The notes: generated by a model from the sequence alone, not told the origin. DNA of 61,589 nucleotides from Planctomycetaceae bacterium (GCA_039680605.1 JBDKTA010000069.1:1-61589); one strand, 5' to 3'; positions 37,164 through 47,528 are shown, counted from the first letter of the stretch. Translations and numbers: made by a program.

Positions 37164-39269
37164 CTATCGCTTCGCACCGGCCGGACCGATGCGATCCACG
37201 GGAATCACCTCGAATCCAAGTTTCCACGCGGGAGAGCTGCTCTTGATCCGCAGGTCGCCGCCGGCGATGTTCACAAACTGCGGATCGGCGGCAAGGCTGT
37301 GCTTTTCCACCCCGGCCTTGCGGGCCTTGGCCAGGTGGCGCTTGCCCCAGTTCTTGTCGGCGGTGTTCCAGTAGAGGTTGTAATCGAGGTCGCACGTTCC
37401 CAGCGTCGGGATCGGCCGCCCGTCGGGCGCGGTGTCGCCCAGGTAGGCATTGTGATCGCTCGCGGAGGCGTAAAGGATGTTGCTCCGCACCAGGGCAGCC
37501 GTGGCGTGCGGGTCCATCAGCGTCAGGTACGCCCAGTGCTCCTGCTTGTCGTAGTGCATCTGGGCGATGATATTGCCCACGACGTGCTGGGGGCCCTTGG
37601 GCACGATCCCGATGCCCGCCCCGCCGCAGCGCCAGATGATATTGCCGATGTAGCGCGAGGTGTCTTGCGGCTGGTCCGAGCGTATGCCCGCCTGCATGTG
37701 GTGGCTGGGGCAGTCGTGGATGAAGTTCCAGCGGCACAGCGTGTCGCCGGCGACCGTCGAGATGTAGATCCCGTTGCCGTCGAAAATCTGCCGCATCACG
37801 TGGTGAATCTCGTTGAGCTCGACGACGTTGTCCTTGGTGTAGAACCACCGGCTGTCCATGAACAGCCCGCCGTCGAGCACGTCCTTGGCGGCCTTGATCT
37901 CGTGCCAGCGCACGGTCTTGAAACCTTCGCCGGTCGTGCGGCTGCGCATGTCCAGTCGCGTGCTGACGACGATCCCCGCGTAGGGCATGTGGTGGATCAG
38001 ATTGTGGGCGACGCGGTTTCGCCCGCTCTGCCAGACGATGATCCCAGGCGAGTGCCAGTATTCCTGGCCGGCGTGGTGAATCACGTTGGCGACGACCTGG
38101 TTGTCGTGGCTGACGTTCTTGGCGCCCGGGCCGTACCCGCCCACGCTGACGCCCACGCCGCCGATGTGGTGCATGCGGTTGCCCGTCACGCGATTGCCCA
38201 CCGCGTGCAGGTCCAGCCGCACTCCGGCGGCCCCGGCGTACACGAAGCGACAGTTCTCCACCGCGCAGTTCTCCGCCCCGCGGAAGCGCACCATCGCGGT
38301 GGGCCGATCGTGCAGCTCCCAGTCGTGCTGCATGCCCCAGCCGACGTGATCGGCGTCCCAGAGATAGCGGTCCGCCCGCGTGAACGTCAGGCCGCGGAAA
38401 ATCAGCCCGCGCACGGGCATATCGCTCGGGCCGGCGTAATCGATCTTGCCCTCGACGCGGATCAACTCGGTCAGGCATGGGGCGACGATGTCGCGCGGCT
38501 GACCCGGCGTGCGCGGCCAGAGATAGATGCGCCGGGCCTTGGTGTCGCTCACCCACCGCCCGGGGCCGCTGAGGCCCTCGAAGGTGTTCTCGATGCATGT
38601 GCTGCCGCGTGGGCCATGACGCTCGAAGTCTGCCCCCTCAATGCCGTACGTCGGCGGCACAGCCACCGTCGCGGTTCCGGCCTCCGCGTCGACGGACTTG
38701 ATCGGCAGGACGTTGGCCGACCACGGCGCGCCCATGCACAGTCGCACTTCCACGTCCCGCAGGTTCGTCCAGTTGCGGATGACTCCGGCGGGCATGCGGA
38801 AGGTGTCGCCGCTGAGCGTACGCCCGCCGGCGGCCCCGAGGCGCTTCATCGGCCCGACCTTCGCCCGCGGCAGCGGCCCTTTCGCATCATAGAGCGTGAA
38901 GAACCGCTTGAGGTTCTTCGGCATGGGCGCGACGTATATCTTCCCGCGGGCTTTGGCCGGCAGACCGGGCAGAGGGCCCGAGAGCTTCTTCCAGCCGCCG
39001 ATCGCCACGTCCGGCGCCAGCACCGGCTTCTGCCCCGGCGCGGCGGCATAGGTAATCGTGTGGCCGTCGGCGGCAGAGTCGGCCAAGCCGAAAACCAGCG
39101 TCTTGCTCAGGCGGTACGTCCCCCCCGCAAGCAGCACGGTGAAGTCCTGGTCCGAATTTTTGTTTTTGAGCCGCCGCACCATGTCGCGTGCTGCCGCCAG
39201 CGTGGCCAGAGGCTTTTCCTTCGTGCCGGGATTGCCGTCGCGGCCGCCGGGGGAAACATAGATCGTCAT
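37164..39269 (-). CDS. Large right-handed beta-helix protein, GH141/lyase-like
   Basis: A 701-residue protein. The opening MTIYVSPGGRDGNPGTKEKP and LATLAAARDMVRRLK, then FTVLLAGGTYRLSKTLVF, is typical of large beta-helix carbohydrate enzymes including GH141-like proteins. Coils rich in N/H/G (NRVTGNRMHHIGGVGVSVGG, NVIHHAGQEYWHSPGIIVWQ, NVVELNEIHHVMRQIFDGNG) fill residues 300-600. No signal peptide is visible. It probably acts on a complex plant or algal glycan, but family placement and catalytic residues need a profile search. Confidence 0.8.
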   Translation of the reverse strand: MTIYVSPGGRDGNPGTKEKPLATLAAARDMVRRLKNKNSDQDFTVLLAGGTYRLSKTLVFGLADSAADGHTITYAAAPGQKPVLAPDVAIGGWKKLSGPLPGLPAKARGKIYVAPMPKNLKRFFTLYDAKGPLPRAKVGPMKRLGAAGGRTLSGDTFRMPAGVIRNWTNLRDVEVRLCMGAPWSANVLPIKSVDAEAGTATVAVPPTYGIEGADFERHGPRGSTCIENTFEGLSGPGRWVSDTKARRIYLWPRTPGQPRDIVAPCLTELIRVEGKIDYAGPSDMPVRGLIFRGLTFTRADRYLWDADHVGWGMQHDWELHDRPTAMVRFRGAENCAVENCRFVYAGAAGVRLDLHAVGNRVTGNRMHHIGGVGVSVGGYGPGAKNVSHDNQVVANVIHHAGQEYWHSPGIIVWQSGRNRVAHNLIHHMPYAGIVVSTRLDMRSRTTGEGFKTVRWHEIKAAKDVLDGGLFMDSRWFYTKDNVVELNEIHHVMRQIFDGNGIYISTVAGDTLCRWNFIHDCPSHHMQAGIRSDQPQDTSRYIGNIIWRCGGAGIGIVPKGPQHVVGNIIAQMHYDKQEHWAYLTLMDPHATAALVRSNILYASASDHNAYLGDTAPDGRPIPTLGTCDLDYNLYWNTADKNWGKRHLAKARKAGVEKHSLAADPQFVNIAGGDLRIKSSSPAWKLGFEVIPVDRIGPAGAKR

Positions 39270-39323
39270 GATGACTCCTGTCAGTTAGGGCCGAGAGTAT
39301 ACCGCGCGACGCCGCCCAACGCA

Positions 39324-39430
39324 TGTGGAGTGCGGCAGCAGCAGCTGCCGCTTTTGGAGTTGTTCAGGCGCAGAGAGACTTTGCGGTTGGAAAAACTTCC
39401 AAAGCGGCAGCTAAGGCTGCCGCACTCCAT
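39324..39430. repeat. TGTGGAGTGCGGCAG palindromic repeat (family C)
   Basis: TGTGGAGTGCGGCAGCAGCA on the left and AAAGCGGCAGCTAAGGCTGC then CGCACTCCAT on the right. The middle includes CAGAGAGACTTTGCGGTTGG. It ends 3 bp before the TspO stop. Confidence 0.88.
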
Positions 39431-39433
39431 AGG

Positions 39434-39922
39434 TCACGCGGCGCGATTCAGCCACCACACCGCGGCGTTGAGAGTTGAGGCGTATGTTACCCATGCGGCG
39501 TACGGCAGCAGCAGTTGCCCCGAAAGCGGACGCACCTGCCAGAACAGTATGATCGTGGCGATGATGGCCGCCAGCAGCAGGACGATGTCGACCATCGCCC
39601 ACAGCGGGCTGTGCAGACCGAAGAACAACACCGACCAGGCCAGGTTCAGAGCGAGCTGCACGCCGAAGAGCACCATCGCCGCGGTGATCGCCGTGCTGTC
39701 GCGGCGCAGCCAGACCAGCCACGCCGAGACGGCCATCGTGCCGAACAGGAACGTCCACACCGGACCGAAGACCCACGCCGGCGGATTCCAGGGCGGCTTT
39801 CGCAAGGTCCCGTACCACTCTCGCACGGCTGGAGCGGTCACCCATCCGCCCACTCCCATCACTCCGAAACACAGCAACAGAAATGCCGCCAGAATCAGAA
39901 TGTTGTACACCAACGGTTTCAC
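39434..39922 (-). CDS. TspO/MBR family protein
   Basis: A 162-residue, five-helix membrane protein of the TspO (translocator/peripheral benzodiazepine receptor) family. The signatures are LRKPPWNPPAWVFGPVWTFL and the later LNLAWSVLFFG. TspO proteins bind porphyrins and are tied to stress responses. The ATG is preceded by AGGAG. Divergent from the esterase gene. Confidence 0.93.
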   Translation of the reverse strand: MKPLVYNILILAAFLLLCFGVMGVGGWVTAPAVREWYGTLRKPPWNPPAWVFGPVWTFLFGTMAVSAWLVWLRRDSTAITAAMVLFGVQLALNLAWSVLFFGLHSPLWAMVDIVLLLAAIIATIILFWQVRPLSGQLLLPYAAWVTYASTLNAAVWWLNRAA

Positions 39923-40003
39923 GGGTACTCTCCTGTTAAGAGTATTCTATTTCAATTGTCGACTATTAACGCCCGATAGATTGAGCCGCGGAGGTCGCTG
40001 AGG

Positions 40004-40939
40004 ATGTCGAAAGACAGTGCCAGAACGAACTTCACCAAGATGACCCGCACGAGGATCGTTATTTTGGCGGCGGCGGTGCTGGCTGCCCACGCTTCCGGCG
40101 CGCCAGCCACGCGACCGGCCTCGGACAGGAGCGAAAGCATGCCCAGTTCCCATCGACGGTTCATTTACAAGAAGACGCCACAAGCCGAGTTGGCCATGTT
40201 CGTGCATTTGCCCAAGGACTGGAAGCCCTCCGACAAGCGCCCGGCCATCGTATTTTTCTTCGGCGGCGGATGGACCGGCGGCACGACCGAGCAGTTTCGC
40301 AAACAGGCGGAGTATTTCGCCTCGCGCGGGATGGTCGCCGCCCGGGCCGACTACCGCGTCAAGAGCCTCCACGGCGTCACGCCCGATAAGTGCGTTTCTG
40401 ACGCCAAGAGCGCCGTGCGGTATCTGCGGGCCAACGCCGTGAAACTGGGCATCGATCCTGACCGCATCGTCGCCTCGGGCGGATCTGCCGGCGGGCACAT
40501 CGCCGCCTGTGCGGGACTCAGCGAAGGGCTTGAGGATGAAGACACAGCGGTCTCTTCAAAACCCAACGCGATGGTGCTGTTCAACCCCGTAGCCAAGCTC
40601 TACGGCCAGGCGCCGCTGACAGCCGCGATGGCGCACGATCCCAAACTCGCCAAGATCATCAGCCCATGCGCAAATGTCAAAGCCGACTCGCCGCCGGCCG
40701 TCGTCTTCTACGGCGACAAGGACAAGTTCTACAAAATCGACGGCCGCGAATTCGAAAAAGCCGCCGCCAAGGCCGGCGCGAAGATGACGTTCGTGATCTA
40801 TCCCGGACAGGATCACGGGTTCTTCAATCACTCGCCGTACAGGGAGCGCACGCTCATCGAAGCCGACAAGTTCCTGGCTGCTCTGGGATACCTCAAAGGC
40901 CCGCCGACAATTTCCGCCCCGGCCGATAGTATTCACTGA
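40004..40939 (+). CDS. Exported alpha/beta hydrolase (acetyl-esterase-like)
   Basis: A 311-residue alpha/beta hydrolase with a signal peptide beginning MTRTRIVILAAAVLAAHASG. The oxyanion motif is FFFGGGWTGG (HGGG-like, with Phe for His), the nucleophile lies in GGSAGGH, and later GDKDKFY and GQDHGF supply Asp and His. BD-FAE/acetyl-xylan-esterase-like proteins share this layout, so deacetylation of glycans is plausible. ATG 40004 follows GGAGG in a repeat-derived leader; ATG 40040 would start just at the signal peptide and may be the true start. The stop overlaps the photolyase start (TGATG). Confidence 0.85.
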   Translation: MSKDSARTNFTKMTRTRIVILAAAVLAAHASGAPATRPASDRSESMPSSHRRFIYKKTPQAELAMFVHLPKDWKPSDKRPAIVFFFGGGWTGGTTEQFRKQAEYFASRGMVAARADYRVKSLHGVTPDKCVSDAKSAVRYLRANAVKLGIDPDRIVASGGSAGGHIAACAGLSEGLEDEDTAVSSKPNAMVLFNPVAKLYGQAPLTAAMAHDPKLAKIISPCANVKADSPPAVVFYGDKDKFYKIDGREFEKAAAKAGAKMTFVIYPGQDHGFFNHSPYRERTLIEADKFLAALGYLKGPPTISAPADSIH

Positions 40940-42306
40940 TGGCCCGAACAAAGCCCAGAGTCGATATCAACCCTCTGCGACTTGCGTGGCTGAACCGCAA
41001 GGAAACCCGCCGCGGCCGCTATGTGCTGTATTGGATGCAGGCGTCGCAGCGCGAGCGGTTCAACCATGCCTTGGAATACGCCGCCGCGCGGGCCAATGAG
41101 CTTTCCCTGCCGCTTGTGGCCGCCTTCGCGCTGACGGCTGACTTTCCTGACGCCAATCTGCGCCACTACAGCTTTATGCTTCAGGGCCTGGCCGATACGT
41201 CCGCAGCGCTCGCCCGGCGCGGCGTGCAGCTTGTCGTCCGGGCCGGTTCACCGGCGGAGGTGATACCTGAGTTGGCCGCCGAGGCCGCCGAGCTTGTCAC
41301 GGATGTCGGTTATCTGCGCGTCCAGCGCGCGTGGCGGCGGAAAGTGACCTCGCGGACGTCCTGCCGGTGCGTGCAGGTCGAAAGCGACGTGGTGGTGCCG
41401 GTGCGCGTCGCCTACCCGAAGGAAGCGGTGGGCGCACGGGTGATTCGCGGGCCCATCCAGCGGCTGTTGGGCGAGTATCTCGCGCCGCTGCGCCGCGTGG
41501 CGGTGGCGAAGGACTCGCTGGCCCTGCGACTGGGCGGGCTGGACGCGGCTCGCTGGCAGGACGTATTGGCCGGTATGAAGATCGACCGCAGCGTGGCGCG
41601 GGTGGAGCGCGAAGGCGGCACGACGGCCGCCCTGCGGCAGTGGCGGTCGTTCCTTCGAGGCGGTCTGGCGCAATACCACGAGGCCCGAAATGATCCCAGC
41701 CTCGACGGCGGCTCGCACATGAGCGCCTACCTGCACTTCGGGCAGCTCTCGCCGCTGGAACTGGCTTTGGACGTTCTCGCCGCCGACGCCCCTGCCAAGG
41801 CCAAAGACGCTTACCTGGAGCAACTGATCGTCCGGCGCGAGCTGAGCATGAACTTCACGCACTACAACCGCCGCTACGATGCCTTCGCTGCCCTGCCCGC
41901 CTGGACCCGCGCGACTCTGGCTGCCCATCGCCACGACAAACGCCCGTACCTTTATACCGCGGCGCAGCTCGAAGCCGCCGACACGCACGACCGGTACTGG
42001 AATGCCGCCCAGAGGCAGATGGTCCGGACGGGCTACATGCATAACACCATGCGGATGTACTGGGGGAAGAAGATCCTGGAATGGACGCCCCAGCCGGAAA
42101 AGGCCTTTCGGACGATCCTGCACCTCAATAACAAGTATTTCCTCGATGGGCGCGACCCAAACGGCTTTGCCGGCGTCGCCTGGTGTTTCGGCAAACATGA
42201 CCGCCCCTGGGCCCAGCGGCCGGTTTTCGGCCTCGTGCGGTACATGAACGAACGCGGACTGGAACGAAAGTACCAAATGGAACCCTACGCTGACAAGTTC
42301 TCGTGA
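40939..42306 (+). CDS. phrB: Class II CPD photolyase
   Basis: A 455-residue flavoprotein that repairs cyclobutane pyrimidine dimers using light. Class II signatures are RYVLYWMQASQR near residue 27, YLHFGQLSPLELAL, RRELSMNFTHYNRRYD, YMHNTMRMYWGKKILEW, and LDGRDPNGFAGVAWCFGKHD. The N-terminal antenna domain is complete. Translation is coupled to the esterase upstream by a one-base overlap. Light repair suggests that the host lives at least partly in lit surface water. Confidence 0.94.
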   Translation: MARTKPRVDINPLRLAWLNRKETRRGRYVLYWMQASQRERFNHALEYAAARANELSLPLVAAFALTADFPDANLRHYSFMLQGLADTSAALARRGVQLVVRAGSPAEVIPELAAEAAELVTDVGYLRVQRAWRRKVTSRTSCRCVQVESDVVVPVRVAYPKEAVGARVIRGPIQRLLGEYLAPLRRVAVAKDSLALRLGGLDAARWQDVLAGMKIDRSVARVEREGGTTAALRQWRSFLRGGLAQYHEARNDPSLDGGSHMSAYLHFGQLSPLELALDVLAADAPAKAKDAYLEQLIVRRELSMNFTHYNRRYDAFAALPAWTRATLAAHRHDKRPYLYTAAQLEAADTHDRYWNAAQRQMVRTGYMHNTMRMYWGKKILEWTPQPEKAFRTILHLNNKYFLDGRDPNGFAGVAWCFGKHDRPWAQRPVFGLVRYMNERGLERKYQMEPYADKFS

Positions 42307-42384
42307 CCCCCCATCGGATTCCGCCGACAGACCAATTGCCCTTCACTTGCTGGAAAGAAATGCTAACACAGTGGAAGATTGGCC

Positions 42385-42413
42385 TTGTCAAAATGGACAT
42401 TTTTTGGTAGCAT
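42385..42413 (+). promoter_or_regulatory. Promoter of the PEP-CTERM protein gene
   Basis: TTGTCA at 42385-42390, a 17-bp spacer containing TTTTTT, and TAGCAT at 42408-42413. The predicted leader is about 85 nt and ends with AAGGAG before the ATG at 42505. Confidence 0.55.
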
Positions 42414-42504
42414 ACTTCCCGTCGGGCAGAGGAAGCAGTTCCCGGCAAAGGAAGAAAGCCCTTTCTGTATTGAACGAAGGTTTGCGGTGAAGGAGATGTA
42501 CGTC

Positions 42505-45500
42505 ATGAAGAACGTCGCTCTATTGTTTGCGCTGGTTGCCATTTCTACCTCTGCTGCCCTGGGAAACGACTTTGTGTGGGACGCTGGCGGGGCTAACAGC
42601 AGTTGGGTGACCAACGCCAATTGGGATCCGGAATCGCCCGCTCCCAATTACGCCACCACCAGCACGGACACGTTTCTGATCGGCGAAGGTTTTGCCGCCG
42701 CCACGACGGATACGACGTTCGGTGCGGCGCTGACTGTGCAGGGCACTCTCAACGTGGCCACGCAGGGTGCCACGGCCAGCAAGCTCTCGCTCAATGGCGG
42801 AACGCTGGCGGCCTCCAATGCCGGCGGGTATAGCCTGATCAACGGCACGCTGACGGTTGATCCGGGAGCGGCGGGCGCTCTGGTGGGGGTTCTGAACAAC
42901 AGCACGGCCAGCGATTTCTACCTGCGGATGAAGTTGAACAAAGACCTGATCAACGGGACGGGCGACCTGGTCAAGACCGGAAGCGGGCGGCTGCGCCTGG
43001 GCGGGGTGGCCGGCGGGACGTGGGACGGCACGCTGACCATCGAGTCCGGTTCGGTTTACATGGAAAACGTCAATGGCCTGGCGCAGGGGACGATCCAGCT
43101 CAATGCCGGCGGGGGGACGTTCGAGATCGGCTCGGGATTTGCCAGTGGATCGGTCTACATCAACAACGGCGCGACGATGGCGTGGAACAGCCAGAACGTC
43201 CAGGCCTACGCCCTGCACCTCAACGGCGGGACACTCTCGGGCACCGGCGCTACGCCGTACTGCACGACCAACTCGAATTTCTACATCGACGCCGACTCGA
43301 TCATCGAGCAAAACGGCACCGACCGTTTCTATATTCAGGCCAAGCTGATCGGCTCGGCGAATATCGAGATCGGCGGCACGGGCGTGACGACGTTCGCCTA
43401 CAACGGCAACGTTAACACGTACAGCGGTACGATCAACGTCGGCGACGGCAAGATCGTTTCGATGGAAAACACTTGGGGCCTCTGCGGCGGCACGGCGGAC
43501 GTCGCCAGCGGCGGCACGTTCCGCATCGGGGCGGGCTTCAGCAACGGCCAGGTGAATATCGGCGAGGGCGCGATTGCCGACAACGCCAACTACGGCGGCG
43601 GCAACACCAACGACACCGTCGTTTCAAACCTGCACCTCCAGGGCGGTACGCTCCAGGGCGCCGGCAACCAGAACATGGGCCACGGCGGGTCCAACAGCAA
43701 GGTCTGGGTCGACAGCGATTCAGTCCTCAAGGGCAAGACCGCCGGGCAGTCCATGATCGTCTCCGCCCAGCTCAATGGCGAAGGGGACCTTGAGATCCAA
43801 GGCCCCGGAAGCGTCTACCTTAACAGTGACCAGGCGGCCAGCACCTACAGCGGAACGATCACGGTAGCCTCGGACGCGACGCTGCGGATGAACAACCGCT
43901 ATGGCCTGGGAGGCGGAACGGTTCAGCTCGGCGCTTCCAGCGGCAGTTTCCTGCTGGGCGCCGGTCTGAGCAACGGTACGGTCAACGTCGGCGCCGGCGC
44001 CATCGCCCAGGTTGATGGGGGCGGCGCGTTTGTAACCGGCGAGTTGCACTTGCGGGGCGGCACGCTGGCATTCACCGGAAGCGGCTATATCGAGAACACC
44101 AGCGGCAGCAGGATTTACGTGGATGAGGGCTTCACGTCCTATGTCAGTGATGCGGCAGGCGGTCAGGCGGGCCTGGTACGGGCGAGCCTGGTCGGCGCAG
44201 GAGACTTGTTGATCACGGGCGCCGGCGACGTGGCGCTGGGCAGCAACACCCTGACGACCGGCTACACCGGGACGATCCGTATTGCCTCGGGCACCACGCT
44301 GCGGATGGAAAACGCCAACGGGCTTTCAGGCGGCACGATCGAGCTCGATGGCGCCAGCGGCACGTTCAAGTTGAGCGAGGGCTTTGCCAACGGTTCGGTA
44401 AACGTCAAGACCGGCGGCTCGGTCTATGCGGACATGAACGGCGCCTGGAAGATCGCCAGCCAACTGCGCCTCCAGGGCGGAACAGTGAGCTCGCTCAGCA
44501 CGACCAACAACAACTACTATGTCGGCGACAATACCGACAACAGCCGCCTGTATCTGGATTCGGAATCCGCGATCCAGGCCAGTTATGCAACCAAGTATCT
44601 CCATATGGGCGCGAAGCTGTATGGCACTGCAACCGCCAACAAGACCGGGACAGGCATCCTGCGGATGTATCGCAATAGCACCTCGTCTTACACGGGCAAC
44701 TGGAACATCCAGGAAGGCATATTGGAACTGGCCAACATCTCAAGCTGGAATGCCCAGGAGGCACTGGGCTCCGGTGCGGCAGTCAACATCGCCGGCGGGG
44801 CGTACCTGCGATTCACCGACAATAACTCTAACAACATCTGGTCCATCACCAAGACCCTGACGGGAACCGGCACGGTGCAGTCCAGCGGCACCAGCGACAA
44901 GTTCGTCATCTCCCGCGATGCCACCGATTCCTTCGGCGGGATATCGCCCGGAACCAATGGCATCGGGACCTTGACCTTCAACTGGACGGCCGTCAACACC
45001 AGCACCCAACTGGACTTCGCCAAGAGCGCCACGAACGCTCGGGCGGCCTGGAATATTGAAGTCCTCGACAGCAGCACCTACGACAAGATTGTCAGCAACG
45101 GCTACCTGTCCACGACGGCTTTGACCAATTCCGTGCTGGTCGTCGATACTCAGGCCCCGGTCTCCGGGACGCTGACGATCTACCAGGGCATCGCCAGCCA
45201 GAACCTCAGCGCGATGTCGTTCGGCGAAGTCCAGTGGCTCAACAACTACCTGGGCACGGTGGTCTACGGCACTGACGGGAGTATCAAGCTCACCAATATC
45301 ATCACCCCGGTGCTCTGGGAAACTGCCAGCGGCGACTGGACGGGCGCTGCCAACTGGAGCCCCGACGGCAAACCGACGGGCACGACGCTGACGTCGGTCC
45401 TCAACGGCGGCGTTTGCGAGATTAGCACAGCCGAGAGCACCGCAACCTTGTACATCAAGAACGCCGACAGCACGGTCAACATCGCCGCGACCGGCGGCCT

Positions 45501-47490
45501 GGCGGTTGGCACCAGCGTGGACGTTCTGGCCGGCAGTGCCTTGTCGGTCAGCGGCGCTCTGGCGACCCCGATCCTGCGGACGGCTGGAACCACCAGCTTC
45601 AACAGCGGCGCCACCGGCACGGTCGCCGACCTGAGAGTCTCCGGAGGAACCACCGCCGTCAATGCCGGCTGGGCCGGGGCGATCACGAACCTGACGGTCT
45701 CCGGCGGCGGGGCCTTCAGCGTCGCCGATGGGCAAGACTTCACCACCACCAGCACTACCCTCAGCAGCGGCACGCTGGACCTGGGCATCGGCACCAGCTC
45801 CAGCCTGGGCACGCTGTCGATCTACGGCGGAATGTTCACGGCGGACCGGGCGATGGCTGCCGGCGCCGTCACGATGTCCGGCGGCGCCTGGACCGCCAAC
45901 GGCGCGGTCGGCGTCACCAGCATCACCGCCACTGGCGGGACTATGGACTTCAATCAGGGCCTCACCGCCAGCGGCGCCGTTAGCGCCACCAATGCCTCTA
46001 TCGCGATCGATAACGGCGCGGCGCTCCAGAACGTCACCGCCGCCAAGACCACCGCTGACGCAGCGGTTGCCCTGACGATGGAGAATGGAACCTACACGGC
46101 CGGAACCGTTCAGGCCGCCGGGACGGTTGTCATCGACAACGCCACCGTCGCGGTGACGGCGCTGAACGTCGGCGTGAACAATTCGTACCAGACCATCGCC
46201 ACGATCACCGATTCGACGGTGACGGCCGGTTCCACGAACATCCGCTACAGCAACAGTTCGGGCAACCCCACGACGCTGACGGTCGGCGATGGCGGCACGC
46301 TGATTCTGGCCGCCACGGCCAACTATGGTTTTGACAGCGGCAACTACAACCAGGGACGTTACGTCCTTGCCGAAGGCGGCGTGATCCGCTTCACCAGCTC
46401 GATCGATCTGACCACCTTCCAGGCCCGCACGCAGTGGAACAGCGGCGTGCTTGAGGTCGTCGGCACGCTGGGCAGCTACAACAATGCGGCCCTGACGGCG
46501 GGGCAGATCATCGACTTCGGCGCCACCGGCGGCCTGGCTGCCGGCACCGACAAGATGTACCTGCGTGGCGGCGAGATGCGCTTCAGCAACGGCTTCGCCC
46601 GCGACGCGCGGCTGCAGATGACCGAAGATCTGGGTACGATCATCGTCTCCGGCGGCGCCTTGTCGGGCATGGGCGGCATGGTTTCGGCCAACCTCGTCCT
46701 CAGTGGCGCCGCGGCCACCTGGTCCACCGGGACCGCCACGATGAGTTCGGGCTCAGTGCTGATGCTCGCTGACGGGGCCAAGGCCACCGTGGGGGCGGGT
46801 AAGTTCTTCACAGCCGACCAGATCGCCTTTGCCGGCACGGGCGGCACGGTGGAGCTGGCCGACGGATTCCTGATCCATGGCGCCCAGAAACTGGTTCTTA
46901 GCGCCGCAGCGGCGATTACCGGCAGCGGCCAGATCCTCGTCGGCTCCAGCGGGATCGACCTGGGCGCCACCGGTGACGAAGGCAGCCTCATCGGCGCCGG
47001 CGCCGGTCTGGTGGTCTACGGCGACATCAGCGGCAACGGCTCGCTGGTCAACACCACCGTCTACGGAAACATCAGCGTCGGCCACAGCCCCGGCGAGATG
47101 ACCCTCGACGGAGCGACCCTCAGCGGCAGCAGCGTTCTGACGATGGAAATCGGCGGCGCCGAGTCCGGTCTGTACGACCAGGTGATTCTGCCGGGCAGCC
47201 TGAATCTCCAGAGCGGCGCGACGCTGGAGATCGCCTGGTACAACGGCTTTGAGGCCGTCGCCGGCCAGAGCTTCCAACTGTTCGACATCAACGGCGGCGC
47301 GATCAACGGCACCTTCGCCCTGGTTACGCCTGGCTTCAGCAATCCGGACCTGACGTGGGATCTGTCGCACCTGTACACCAGCGGCACGATCACAGTGACG
47401 GGCATCCCCGAACCGGCGACGATGGCGCTGCTGGCCGTCGGCGGGCTGCTGATCCTGGCGCGTCGGCGCGGGCGGAGAGAACACGAATGA
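42505..47490 (+). CDS. Giant autotransporter-like PEP-CTERM surface protein
   Basis: A 1661-residue secreted protein. A signal peptide (MKNVALLFALVAISTSAALG) leads into FVWDAGGANSSWVTNANWDP, the opening of autotransporter-type passenger proteins. Four blocks of about 140 residues, centred on phrases such as SMENTWGLCGGT and RMNNRYGLGGGTVQL, start near residues 184, 318, 461 and 600. A second opening-like unit (LWETASGDWTGAANWSPDGK) is near residue 937, followed by glycine/threonine-rich beta strands. The C-terminus (IPEPATMALLAVGGLLILARRRGRR) is a complete PEP-CTERM signal, so it is expected to be processed by exosortase at the cell surface; no beta-barrel is present. Probably an adhesin or matrix protein. 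Confidence 0.9.
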   Translation: MKNVALLFALVAISTSAALGNDFVWDAGGANSSWVTNANWDPESPAPNYATTSTDTFLIGEGFAAATTDTTFGAALTVQGTLNVATQGATASKLSLNGGTLAASNAGGYSLINGTLTVDPGAAGALVGVLNNSTASDFYLRMKLNKDLINGTGDLVKTGSGRLRLGGVAGGTWDGTLTIESGSVYMENVNGLAQGTIQLNAGGGTFEIGSGFASGSVYINNGATMAWNSQNVQAYALHLNGGTLSGTGATPYCTTNSNFYIDADSIIEQNGTDRFYIQAKLIGSANIEIGGTGVTTFAYNGNVNTYSGTINVGDGKIVSMENTWGLCGGTADVASGGTFRIGAGFSNGQVNIGEGAIADNANYGGGNTNDTVVSNLHLQGGTLQGAGNQNMGHGGSNSKVWVDSDSVLKGKTAGQSMIVSAQLNGEGDLEIQGPGSVYLNSDQAASTYSGTITVASDATLRMNNRYGLGGGTVQLGASSGSFLLGAGLSNGTVNVGAGAIAQVDGGGAFVTGELHLRGGTLAFTGSGYIENTSGSRIYVDEGFTSYVSDAAGGQAGLVRASLVGAGDLLITGAGDVALGSNTLTTGYTGTIRIASGTTLRMENANGLSGGTIELDGASGTFKLSEGFANGSVNVKTGGSVYADMNGAWKIASQLRLQGGTVSSLSTTNNNYYVGDNTDNSRLYLDSESAIQASYATKYLHMGAKLYGTATANKTGTGILRMYRNSTSSYTGNWNIQEGILELANISSWNAQEALGSGAAVNIAGGAYLRFTDNNSNNIWSITKTLTGTGTVQSSGTSDKFVISRDATDSFGGISPGTNGIGTLTFNWTAVNTSTQLDFAKSATNARAAWNIEVLDSSTYDKIVSNGYLSTTALTNSVLVVDTQAPVSGTLTIYQGIASQNLSAMSFGEVQWLNNYLGTVVYGTDGSIKLTNIITPVLWETASGDWTGAANWSPDGKPTGTTLTSVLNGGVCEISTAESTATLYIKNADSTVNIAATGGLAVGTSVDVLAGSALSVSGALATPILRTAGTTSFNSGATGTVADLRVSGGTTAVNAGWAGAITNLTVSGGGAFSVADGQDFTTTSTTLSSGTLDLGIGTSSSLGTLSIYGGMFTADRAMAAGAVTMSGGAWTANGAVGVTSITATGGTMDFNQGLTASGAVSATNASIAIDNGAALQNVTAAKTTADAAVALTMENGTYTAGTVQAAGTVVIDNATVAVTALNVGVNNSYQTIATITDSTVTAGSTNIRYSNSSGNPTTLTVGDGGTLILAATANYGFDSGNYNQGRYVLAEGGVIRFTSSIDLTTFQARTQWNSGVLEVVGTLGSYNNAALTAGQIIDFGATGGLAAGTDKMYLRGGEMRFSNGFARDARLQMTEDLGTIIVSGGALSGMGGMVSANLVLSGAAATWSTGTATMSSGSVLMLADGAKATVGAGKFFTADQIAFAGTGGTVELADGFLIHGAQKLVLSAAAAITGSGQILVGSSGIDLGATGDEGSLIGAGAGLVVYGDISGNGSLVNTTVYGNISVGHSPGEMTLDGATLSGSSVLTMEIGGAESGLYDQVILPGSLNLQSGATLEIAWYNGFEAVAGQSFQLFDINGGAINGTFALVTPGFSNPDLTWDLSHLYTSGTITVTGIPEPATMALLAVGGLLILARRRGRREHE

Positions 47491-47528
47491 CGCGGATGGG
47501 GATGAATGAAGTGCAGGGATAGAAAGGA

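Noticed and set aside
37047-40001. A 984-codon open frame on the plus strand
   Set aside because: Runs antisense through the beta-helix and TspO genes and two repeats; composition is that of a shadow frame.
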